Shown in pieces: positions 1 through 12,500 of a DNA stretch of 64,000 bases. The notes below the pieces were generated by a model. It was not told the DNA's origin and made no database searches. It saw only the letters and a program-made list of their open reading frames with translations. The stretch's first letter is position 1. Each line of letters begins with the position of its first letter. The translations under genes and the position numbers were made by a program. This stretch comes from Fragum whitleyi. Lineage: Eukaryota; Mollusca; Bivalvia; Cardiida; Cardiidae. The DNA is taken from assembly GCA_948146395.1 (NCBI GenBank), contig OX411543.1, forward strand, positions 46,972,517 to 47,036,516, written 5' to 3'.

Positions 1-51
1 AACCCCAGATTTTTTTTGTCTTGAATTTATACAAAAGAAATAGAGTATTCA

Positions 52-123
52 ATGGCTTAAGGAAACAAGTGTAACTGTCTATATGTTTATATGCAGTTAC
101 AACTGTTTTGCCCTGAGCCATCA
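52..123. mobile_element. Palindromic MITE, family P1
   Basis: Short inverted repeat with arms TAACTGYCTATA and TATGCAGTTACA, ending in the shared terminus ATGGCT / GAGCCAT. It is the only structure seen in 1-405. Other P1 copies in this window are listed separately. Confidence 0.75.
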
Positions 124-405
124 AATTGGTTTGGTTTTGTTTGCGAAAGAAAGATTGAATTAATTAAATTTCATTTTGTTGACAACAAACCTATATTTTC
201 ACAAAAAATGCCTACTTGATAGCTCTTATTACCTTTAAGTGCCAAGACATAAATGAAAGTATATTAAATGCACCTTTAAACACTTGAAAAACTACATGAA
301 TTCATTGGCATCCAAGTGCTTCAACTTCATAAATAGCAATACACTGTGAAGGCATTTATAGTCTTCATGCACTGTATTGAGAAGAAAGCATATTATTACA
401 CAAAC

Positions 406-546
406 CTGTGTCATCATCCAGGAGAACTGTGCCAGGAAGAAATAATGGTTAAATACTCCCATCACTATACATCTATAGTTATCATCATCTAAAGTGTTCA
501 CTAGAATCTCATCAGTACTCAAGTAGGCATTCACCACATAACAAAT
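406..546 (-). CDS. ADGRV1: ADGRV1 exon e53, end of TM2, ECL1 and TM3
   Basis: 47 codons, phase 0/0; acceptor ttacag, donor GTTTGT. ICYVVNAYL ends TM2, an acidic extracellular loop follows, and YRCIVMGVFNHYFFLAQFSW is TM3 with the conserved cysteine and the His-Tyr-Phe...Phe-Ser-Trp signature. TM4-TM7 and the tail lie off the left edge. Confidence 0.94.
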
Positions 547-3500
547 CTGTAACAAATGGCTGAATATAGAACACTATATAACCTGAAGTAACAATTTTTG
601 TTAGGATTTGACAGTTGACCTTGACTTTGCCAAATTAATCAGACATTTAAAGATGTGCATTGATAAGAGATACATTGATGCAAAATAATGAATATTTTTA
701 TTTGAGTAAAATACAAATTTTGAGCTCTCAAGTGATCTTTTCAAGTTAAGTTTTAATGGAAAGGGAGGTGGGTTTTTTTAGCCTTGACATTGGTAGTATG
801 ATACTCCTCACTTGTCCTGTAAGGTGGCTACAAACCAAAGATTTGTATTGTTACTTCAATTGAACTGTAGTAAGTCAGGGGAATGTTTAGTTCAAAGGAG
901 TTTTCAGCAGACAGAAAGATAGGCAAACAATATCCCACTGATCTAATTTTGTTTGGGAATAAAATCCAAAAATAATTGTATTGAATTAAATGTTCATTAA
1001 GTGATTATGACCTAATCAATTGTTTTGATCAACAAGTTCTCATATTAAGAGGCAATACAAAATCCTTCCTAAATATTTGAAATTTCAAAAATTACTTCAC
1101 TAACCTGTGTTGCCATGGCTGCAAACATCATGTGCATCAGAAGACTGGCAGAAAACATGGCACTAATAGAACATACATGGTGAGCTAGTATGGCTAAAAG
1201 AAGTCCAGTCTGAAATAGTATGAATGTTTGTATAAATCCTAGGGCTTTAAGGGACGCCAGTAAGCAAGTAAGTATCCAGAACCCTCTAACTCAGGGGTTA
1301 AAAAATCCACTCGCCTGCTCGCATTTGCGAGTAGAAATTGCCGGAGGGCGAGTAGAATTTTGGGCAAGCTAGTCCGACGGGGCGAGTACAAATGACCATT
1401 GCAATGTAGCATCGTAGTCGCAGTTAATATTTCCCGATTTCCAACGGCTTCTTAATTGCGGATTGTCTTTAAAATGAATAAATGTTCCGACGATGAGAGT
1501 CGTAAACTGGATGAGCCGAAATAAATTCAGTTACCCTTCTAAAGACTATCCGTTATATTTTAATATCCACTATTTATGCGACTATTAAATGAGACTATCG
1601 TGTAAACACGAGAGAAAATTGTGTTGCTGTGAAAACACAGATGACCTCGCCCAATATAGGTGTTCGGCGGACCTTTTGAAGTCGGGCCATTCTCCGAGAA
1701 ATTTATACAGTGACATCATATTAAAGATTTGTTTCAAAATAAATCTTATGATATTCTCACATCTTTACAACTTGGATATTTTGATAAGGATTATATTTTT
1801 TATTTGAAGTAAGTAATTTTCGTTAGTAAATTATTTCGAAACAGCGATTTTGATGCACGCATAATTAATCAAATTTTGGTAATGTACACTTGCTGCGTTC
1901 AATCATATCTGCACCCTTTCAAAAGCCTTCAAAATCTTTTAGAAAGATGTTAGGGATGGTTTTAGAGATTTTCTTTTAGTAAAAGATTTTAAAACAAAAA
2001 ACAAAATAAAAACACACACACACAAATGGGGGATCGGGTCGCATTTCAACGATCATCAATTATAATTTCAAAAAGACGAGCAGGATGACATTGGTTGTTT
2101 AAAAGCGCAGCTAATACTAGGACAACGAAAGAAAACTATATCTATAGCAATGAAGTTATCCCAGGTCAAAACTTTTCTATTTGTATTTTAATTTTTTTTT
2201 TGTCCGCAATTGATCTCCTGATTGTTTCTAATATTCAATAAAATATGGTACTGGTTCAAAAAAATTGTTTCTATTATTCGTGAGATTCAATGATAAGAGT
2301 GCCGATTATCCATCGGATTTTTCAAAGGCTAAAGAAGAAATGGTTTTGTGGTCCAGCTTACTAATATCCCAAATTCCTTTTTATCTGTGTTGCTCATTAA
2401 GATATTCTTCTGTACATGTTGAGACCACATAGATTACCCATCTCTTTAATATTGAATACAAAATAGCAAACCATACCTTTCCACGCATGTCATATGAACA
2501 CACCTTTCCACACACACTGGGTGGAAAGTTCTGATTTCATTTAAGTACTGTCACAATGAGTTAAATATATACCAGGATGAAAATTTCAACCAATTCAAAT
2601 GACTTGTGTTCTTGTTATAAGAATAACTTACATTTTATTATATTTGAAGGGCGAGCTAATTTGGTTTAAGGGCGAGTTGAAATTTATGGTTACTAGTCCT
2701 ACAGGACTAGTTGGGTTTTTAAGATTTTTCAACCCCTGTAACTTATAATCTGATGTGAGTCCATAAGACTCTCTGGGGATCAACTTCAAAAAAGAATTGA
2801 AGACTGTTTTAAACAGTCTTCAAATCCTTCTTGAAGTTGAGGCCCCAAGTAGTCAATATATATCTAACACTTTCTTTAGATTTTACCCTAGAAAAGCTCT
2901 TATTTCACCTGAAAACAAAACTATTGCTTAAAAGACTTATTCTACATCTTAAGCAGGGACCATCAAACTTTAAGGAAGGACCCCTCAGATCCAAATTATT
3001 GAATCCTTTGGACCCCCTTTTTGTTCAAGTCAAACTAAACTCATGTAACCCTTTTTTCCTTTTTAAGTTTGGATTGGTCCAAATTTTAAAGGATTGCAAA
3101 CAACAATGATAAATTGATGCAATAAGAAATGATGATTCTTTATGCGAGAAATTACTTTCAAGCAATTTCTTCCTTTATCTCAATAGTTTCACTCAGTATA
3201 AAGGTTAAAAAAATATGTTAAGAGAAAACAATTATAATATCACAAGACTTAGGTCTAGAGTTAAGTTTCTGCTGAAAGTGAATTTTGATAAAAAAAAAAC
3301 TGCTGTAAACCCTTATATTCAAATAAACAAAGGCTGACTGTGACCTTGACCTTTGACCTATGTGACCCAAAAGCAATAGGGCACTTCCTTGGGTCATAAG
3401 CAACATTTGTATAAAGTTTCATGATTGTAGGTCACTTGGTTCCTGAGTTAGAGTCCGGAAATGAAAAGGTCTACGGATGAACAGACAGACGGATGGACGG

Positions 3501-6500
3501 ATGGACAGACAGACAGACATGGTGAAACCAATATACCCCCCTCTACTTTGTAGGTGGGGGGTATAATGAGTATTTGGCCATGTTCAAGAATGTAAAAACC
3601 AAATGAGTGAAAGTTGTTGAAACTTATTCAAAGTTAAATGATTTGCAGAGCCGGGCTAACCTTGTAGTATCACATTGGACTTTCAATCCCGGAGTCTTGG
3701 AGTTCAAACTCTATGTTGGCCAACTTTCAATGTTCAATGACAAGATTCAATGTGACATAAGTCATTTGTATCCCACTGTTGGATGTATGGTAAATTGTAT
3801 ACTTAAACTAGTAGCTCAGATGAAATGTTATGGTTGTACTGCAGCTGGGTTGAGAAACCACAGGAAACTATGGGTAGGTGCACCAGTTTCCCCAATGTGA
3901 CTGCAATAATGTTGCTTATGGCCAAACAACCAAATCAATTAACGTAAAGGTATGTTCTTCAGCATGGTAGCATTACTTACCATACAAATAAAGCATGAAG
4001 CAGCAAACCAGTCTGTATATCCCACCAATCCAGCATCTGTGGTTTGAGCTTTGACAGCATAGCTTGTCAGATGTTTAACAGAACAGTCCACAAAATCATC
4101 AGCACCACGGTCGAGGTCATTGGTCACCTCAACAACCTCCTGTGGTCCTACCCATCTCTTCAATGCAGTGTCAAAATATACACATCTGAAAGGTAACCAA
4201 ACTAGCTGAATGATTTACTGCTATAATTAAGAAAAAAGAAGACAGACTAGCCAAAGATAAGACTGCAAAATATGTGAGGGCTGTTCTTAGTCCATACGGT
4301 CTGATAAAAAACTAAAATTTAAACATGTTCTACCTAGTTATATTTCAGAATTGATTTAAAGTTAAATGATTCAAAAGTGCACATTAATTTTAACTTTTCC
4401 ACAATAATGGGAAGAAAAGTGTTGTCATGCTAAGAATAAGCATTTCTTACAATTCATTATTATATCAACTATGAATGAGCAAAGCAATCACACCCTGTTT
4501 GGGTACTATGCTTGTTGGTCGATGCGTAGAAGAGAAAAATCCAGGTTGAAAAAAGGCACTAATATCACAAAATAATGTCTATGTCATTCAAAAGTAATCA
4601 TAATATGTTTTTGCAAGCAAAAATTACAATAACAGTGCCTTGTGTTTCACCAAAACAGAAGGATTGATTAAATGATAGAAATGGAATAAATAAACAATAA
4701 ATATAATTATTATTAACATTTTTCAATCATGTGTTATCCATTTCGATGTATTCATCAAACCTTATAAAAGTGCCTGAACTTTATTCATGACTAAAGCATT
4801 TACATATAGTTATCAGGGTTTAAAGGGACGCAGATTTTGCGAGTCAGAGACTCTGACATTAGAAGCCAGGATACTCAATTGTATCTTTTGTGAGTCCCAA
4901 AAACACTTCGGGGGATCAGCTACAGAAAAGAACTGAAGACTTCAATTCCTTCCTGAGGTTATATTATAGTCAATATATATCCAATACTTTCTTCACTATT
5001 AACCAAGAAATATCTTTGAATTTATATCAAACAAGTTAAGTGCTTAATAAAGCTATATATAAAACAGGGACTCCCAAACTTTAGGAAAGGACCCCTAAGA
5101 TTCCAATTATTGAATCCTTTGGACCCTGTTTTGTTGAAGTCAGACTAAAATTCTTGTTATGAAGATTAGATAAGAAAGTCAATTGTATGTCAAATGATAT
5201 CATTTATTTCAAGTTCTCTGTATCATAAACAAGACCCTTACTGCGCACTTCTAGCAACAATTCTTCTATCAGGACTGTGTATACGATACTTTACAGGGAA
5301 ATCTGTATAGGATGATGATCTACCCTTCAAACCAAATGATATCACCTGAAACAGGATATGATTTAAACTGATATTATTTTACAGCACTTCACTTCTTAAT
5401 TCAATGGAAAAAGTTCATAACTTAAAGAGACTTATCAATATCCTTAACAAAATTGTAGCAAAGGAACTCATCAACTGAGTGAGGGTCCTGGAACAATAAG
5501 CATTATTTCTAGAGTCATAAAATACGCTTAAATGATTTCCTGCCAGAATATGACCAAACCCTGTCTGAATATGCACTAGGTGACAAGGAACACTCTTTGA
5601 TTATTTCATCCATTGTGAAGAAGATGCATTCACAAAATGTGAAGTACATATGTAATGACATTAGAACAGACAGACAGAGGGAGAATATAATATATGTCAA
5701 ATGCCAGCACTGTATTGGGTGATGTATAAAAAGTTAGCTAAATTATTGACAAAAATATGATTAAGTACATTAAGCTTTACTCGTTACTATATGATGTGCT
5801 ACACTGTTAAGTTATTTAACAAGTTACAAAAGATACAGCTTATTGACAAGTCAGTCAATTAAAGAAAAAACTTTTTAGACCTCTAAATTTAAACATCATG
5901 AATTAAGACAAGTCTTGTAATTTTGTAGTCTGGCAAAGGATTAATAAGTTATACAGACCTTGCTACTAAGTAACTGTTTTTCTTCACTATTCATAAACCA
6001 TTGTTCACTTGAGTATTCTATCATGTGGAAATCAACACACTGGAAAAACAAGCAAATTTGTTGAATGATATCCCCCGCCAAGAATATTTTGTTTGTCAAT
6101 GGAATATTTCAAACTTAGGGACAGGCTATCTTCTATCTACATCTACCAAGGACATGATATCACTTGTCTGATAAACCTAGCCTTTAGCAGTCATTTAATT
6201 TTAGAAACCTTTTATCAGTCAGTTATTTTTAGATTGGGAAAAGACACAAGGGGCTTACACTATTTGGCATCCTTTAACTCTCATTATTTCTTACTTAAGC
6301 CCTATGCCTTGCTTCCTATTTGAAATGTCTCGTCAGGACGATCCAATGAGTACCAACAACAAAGGATTTCATTATGAAATAAAGGTTTAAGATTGGCTTA
6401 ACTCCCTAATATCTGGACCCCTGTATCTAAAATTTCAATTATTACCTCTGAATCCTGATTAGTTGGAGCATCTGGTATATTATTAGGTACAACAAACTCA

Positions 6501-9500
6501 TCTTGTCTCCTAAAAGTACAAATAATTGTTTTCAAACAATGTTTGATTTGTTTGAATTGGGTTTTACACAGCTTTCAACAATCTTATAGTTATTTCCACC
6601 TAACACTTGATTCCTGGTATTTCTCAAACCAAAAAAAGATAATTATACTGATAATAATTGACATAAAAATTCATCTTGACTCAAACATATTGTTAAGTCC
6701 AAGCAGGGATAAGCATATCTTATACGTAAAAGAATCTTTATAAAACATCAAGATAAGTTGTTTGGTATACTAGAAATACACAATTGTGATTGAAAACCTA
6801 CATGAAATGAAATAATAAGGCTTAAGGTAGTGGACCCATAATAGTTCCGCAAATTTTCAGAAGTCATGAACTTTAACAATGTTAACCAAGGTTTCCTAAT
6901 GATTTTCATTAGGAAACCCCGATTAACATAGTGAAAGAACATGTGGTCCAAAATGTTGCGGAACTATTACGGGTTCACTACCTTAGGATGGGGATGTTCT
7001 TGAATCCCCAAAACCCTATCTAGAACGGCCAATGAATAAAGAACCCAGAAGAGTGCCACTTACTGTCCAGGATACTGATAGCCTTGTAGACTCCCCAGTC
7101 TCCATCTGGCTGCTGACATTTTGGCATACACACATTGTAAACTTAACCTGAAGGAGAAATTACACTCTTAATACTTTGCCAAGAATTACTTATACATTGA
7201 TGGCTCAACATAAAACTGTTGTAACTGCCTTTATGCTTATAGGCAGTTACAACTGTTTCGCACTGATCCATTGACATGCTTTAACAGAAGACATCAATAT
7301 TTCTTAGTATTTATCAAAATGACATACTCACATGTTTCAATGATTCAGCCCTGGCTTTAATTCAGTTCATTCTGTTCATCTTTATTGCAGGGTAACTAAA
7401 TCAAGAGGTACATTTAAAGGGGGTAATGCCATTTTTGAAACATTATTCCTCAATGAAGCCCTGTATTGTGGATACTCATTTGAATCGTCTTGACAAGAGA
7501 GTACCCACAGTATTGGATTTGTGAAAGTATCATAAAAATAGTTTAACTTGAAATCCAAAATACCCCCTCGAACTGTAGCTCTGTAAATTTATCAATATCA
7601 TGAATTTGCCATGTAATTCAGGTGAAAAATGACACAATTCTACAGATTTTGTTATAAAATCTTCATTTTTTGTCCACAATCTCACAGAAAAAAGAGATTA
7701 ATAAAAATCTTTATGTTCATGACGATATAAAACACAAAAAAATAATCACACCAAATATATATGCCTATGTGATCGAGTGATCTTAAGTTATAGTATTAGA
7801 AGAAAATATCTGTCTTATTAAGTTGGTAATAGATATGTAAAACCAATTATAAACCAACTCACAAATCTGGTGGATTTGGTGCCTGACAACTTGTCTCCAT
7901 CACCATGGCGTAAGCCAGCCTCTCCATTATTTCTACAAGTCTATAGCGCCCTCTAGTGGCATCAGCTTTATCAGGGGTCAGTAACTTGCACATCAGGTTT
8001 AATAGTTGGCCAATAATGGAGGTTGGTAACCTGTAACAATAAAGTCAGTTCAGTTTGTTAACACCTGTCAACAAAATGGATCTATTTAACTAATTTTCTT
8101 CTCCTGATAAGCTTTTTTATAATCATATTTTGAATCTCCTTCATTGTATAATTCACTGAGATTGCAATAATTTTTATTTGATATGAGCCTGTCATAACAT
8201 TTCCAACAATTTCAAATAACCGCAAATAACAGAGCCTTCACTATGCATTTAGTAGATAGATATGGTCTCAAAGTACTATCTGTAAATTATCAGGTTACTT
8301 TATATTTTACAATATGTGGCTGTCTAAGCTACTCAGTGTTTGCACCTCACAAACATTTTAAATTGTTGGAAATGTCAGGCACAGGCTCATTTGATATGTT
8401 GTTGTTGGGTGACCAAAATGTCAAGCTTATTCAGGCTTTAAATACAATATTTTGGTCATACATAATTAAAATATTTGTGTCACTTACAAATAGGAAGTAA
8501 ATCTTTCAGCAGTTTCATGTCATTAAATTTTTACCTCTCTACTATTAAGACATTATTAATTACCAGACCTGGGGTAATCGTAATCGGTAATCATGATTAC
8601 ATGTAATCGATTACAATTTTCAGGTAATCAAATTGTAATCAGTAACTGGAGCATTTCTGATTACATGTAATTGTAATTTAATCAATTACATTGCAAAAAG
8701 GCCTGTAATCATGATTACATCTCGATTACATTATGATTACAATTGCTGTATTTGCAAGTACAAGCTTTGAAAAAAAAATATTCAAATGATAGTCATATTT
8801 GGCAAATTTTTATTTATACTAAAAATAATGGTCCTAGCTTTTAGTATTGAATTCAAATATTTCAAATGAAAAAACTAATTAATTGGTGTGCATAGATAGA
8901 ACTTGAATTGAGATATTAATGTAATAGGAAAAATAATTAAGTAGTTAAGTTTTCATGTGGCTTTATAGGAAATTTCTATAATTGTCTAATACCCAAGTGT
9001 TTTCATTTTTGTTGTTGTTGGTTTTTTCCCTAGTTTAGAACATTCTGCTTTCTTGCTTTATGTATTGAAAATTCAAACTAGTTAAAATGTCTAATGAGCA
9101 TGAAGTGTTAAAATGATAATGTTATGGTGTTAAGGAAATAAAAGAAGTGTCAGTCTCATTTAAGATAATCTATAGCCTCTGTCACTTATTAAACAATTAC
9201 CTGTTAATAACCCTTTACTAGTATTTGACAGTCCATGATAGTTATATTTTGATATTCATTTATATATTAGCAAAACAACTTAATCTTCTTTTCTTATAAT
9301 AATTCTTATTTTTTTCTCAAATCCAGATTGACAAAAGTTCCACAGAAATGAATCTATTCTAAGATTGTACCATTACAATACCATGCGGGAATCTTGATTT
9401 TGGTTCATTAGGGTAATTTTTAAAGTCCAATGGGCAAAATTCAATAAAGTACTGCAAAACATGCAATATTTTTTACACTATCTTTTGAAGTTTTTCGACA

Positions 9501-12500
9501 AAGTTTAATGAGCCTAAAAGATATCTGACATATCCAAATTGTTTTACAGTTTGACATGCCGTTTCCATGAATTGAAAAAAGGAATTGTTGACCCTGTTTA
9601 AGACCTTTACTTTTGTTTTTATCACAATGGTAATCATACTGAATAATGTTTAACAAAAACTCATTTTTTTTTGAAATTTTAAATGTTAACAAATAGAAAG
9701 AAATGATGGAGAAAATGTAAAATTGGGAAAATTCGGCAAGAAACAGTTTCTAAATTTTATCTTTTATTTATGCACAAAATATTCAAAAATACCAAAATGA
9801 GCATTTATAAATGTCAACCTAGGCTATAGGTGCTCATTGCTTTTCATAGCAGTGGTGGCAAATGTAAGAGGATATTAAAGCTTTGGGAGTATCTTAATTC
9901 ATAAAGAGCACCAAGGTAAATATTAACAGACATAAGAGAAAAATTAGCATGAATTATTTATTGTTTATCCTTCCTCATTTTGATAATTGTATATGAACCT
10001 AACTTGAATGAATAAACCCCAAAAAGACAAAAATGTTTATGAGTAAGGTTGAAACAAAAATGTAATCACATGTAATCAGATGTAATCATGATTACATTAT
10101 AAAAGTAATTGTAATTGTAATTGATTACAATTAAAAACTGTGTAATCATAATGTAATCAGTAATCATAGAATTTGCAAGTAATTGTAATCGATTACATTG
10201 GCATGTAATCAACCCCATGTCTGTTAATTACCACAAAAATACAGAAGAAAGATTTTCAAATTCCCCTCTAATCTTCTGTTTCCTTCATTTATTATATTAC
10301 CCAACACATCCTCTACTATGATCTCTGTCTCTTAAAGACCATCTTTTTTTGATATAGTGTTATACAGGGACCAAAATGTTCTATCTACAGCTTTATTCAA
10401 GCTGTAGAGAGAACATTTTGGTCTCACAACATTAAAAAATCTATATTTGTGTCAACAACAGATGAAGGGTTAATAGGAAAGGTTTCAAAATTCACTTCCA
10501 ATAAGGAATGTAGCAAATTTTTTCCTTACTTTCTCCTGTTTCCTTCGTTTACTATATCAGCCAGCACATCCTCTACTAGTGTTATTTCTGTCTCAGTGAC
10601 CATATCTGTTACTTGGATCACTGTATCCAGCTCTGCTATCGTACTAAATAATGGATAAACAGAATTCTCTATAACACTAAGTGATATAGGAAATTCAGTA
10701 CTAAATCCTCGAATTTCACTCTGACGAATAATTTCAGGATTGATTGATTGAATGGAGTTTAAAGCCACTTTCTACATTTTTTTCAGTTATATCGCGGCAG
10801 CTGGAGCACCTATCAATGGATTACTGGTATATCTCTCTTATTTCAGGAAGCAAAATACTTGTTAGGCAATACATTATTCCTTTTATCCACATTATTTTCA
10901 TTTGACTCAATTCCATTGGTTTTCCGTATGGTTATGTTTACATTTTAAGTTCAAAATTGGAGCACCACATGTCAGTGCACCTATTCAGCTGCAGATCCTT
11001 TCTGTTATCTCCCTTGATTGTATTGATTGGTTAAAACCTATTTAGTTTATATTGATTGGGAAACAAGTTCTTACATTTTAGATTAATCCCTTTTGATTCT
11101 GCTTCCTGGAATAGCCCTGTATTTGTTGGCTAATTAAAGAAACAAGATAAGCAGCCACTCCCTAGAATCAATTTCAGGACCTCTTGGCTGAGAGACTGAT
11201 GCTTTACCTTATAATAGACCACAGACACCACACAAAGCTTTCCAATAGATAGCTTGTAATAAGCAGTTTCTTAAATTTTTCACAAAGATTACCAAAACCC
11301 TTTCCTCTTAAAAGTATCAAAAGATTGAATTGTGTGTTAAAGAATGAAACTTACTCTTCTATGTTATCATCAGTTAGAGGTACATCAGCCTTATCTTTGA
11401 TAATCTCCCATATTCCCACATCCTTGTCATCAACTATTATAACTACAGCACGAGACTTGTCTGGATTGATACTGAAATGAGTCAGGAATATAATGTTTCG
11501 TATGTACATATTTTAACTTTTAACTGAGCAGGATAAACCCTTGTCATGCTGAACCCAGAATATTCCTGCTCTTGCAGGATGTATAGACAAAGATAAGCAT
11601 GCACAAAAAGTAGTTATATGCAGTCTGATATTTCTATACCACCTGATTTACTCTTTTCAAACCATAAAAGTTTAAAATTATATTTTATTTTCAATACTGA
11701 CAAAATAAGTACATCTAGTGCTTTCACTACTTTAAGTTTAATGCAAGTTTGCCAAGGTTTTCATTCAGCATGCCAAGGGTTAATACATAAAGAAACAATT
11801 CACAGATACACAAGAAATGATAGAAAACCATCGGCATGTGCAAAAGTAGAAGATATTTTTTTCATATCAAAAACTTGTCACACTGCTTTAAAAAAAATGA
11901 AAGGCCTAAAAGGCTTGAAATGCACCCCGGATGGAACAACATTTAGGTTGCTGAAACAATTCAAATTTAGAACAAATGCTCTAAAATGTGAGGCAATGTA
12001 AACTTATTTATCTTATAACTTTACAAATATCAGTGTGAAAACATCCCGTATGATATTTTTCATGATATCACATAGTTACTTTCAGAACAATGATATCACG
12101 TGGTTATTTATAGAAACTTGTATTTCGGCTAGAAACACCGACGAAAACAAGACATATAGAGGCTATAAGATATATATAATCCACACTAAGTGTTTTGTAT
12201 GAAAAATATATTTAACTCGCTTGTGAGAATTGTTAACTGTCTTGGCAGAGCCTCGCCAATTATCAATTCTCCCAACCTCGTTAGATTTTTTTCATACAAA
12301 ACACTAAGTATGTATTATATATATCTTTTACCTAACACTCTGACCTTGACCTCGAAGTAGATACCCAAATTCATGCATAAAGCCTTTGCTATTAAAACTA
12401 AAATGGTTTTCCAGGGACAGAACTTGTTGGGCAGTGCACAGGCCCTTGACCTTTTAGATATAGAAACAATTCTTTCAGTGTTGTGAGGTTCCGAGATCAT

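Noticed and set aside
3300..3566. GACGGATGGACAGACAGAC tract as a simple coding or regulatory repeat
   Set aside because: It is the tail of a dispersed repeat found several times in the window.
3607..3900. 97-codon plus-strand open frame
   Set aside because: It lies inside the e51-e52 intron and its composition is not protein-like; no family resemblance and no splice or start context.
8570..10215. GTAATC arrays as possible telomere-like or regulatory satellite
   Set aside because: They are confined to the two ends of a TIR element with target duplication, so they are explained as transposon subterminal repeats.
10677..10771. Longer version of e45 extending the open frame upstream
   Set aside because: The frame is open, but the available acceptors there (GTAG, TCAG) give the wrong phase with e44 and poor pyrimidine tracts.
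11618..12001. 127-codon plus-strand open frame
   Set aside because: It begins in a small TIR element and runs into unique intron; no recognisable domain, and the opposite strand is the host intron.
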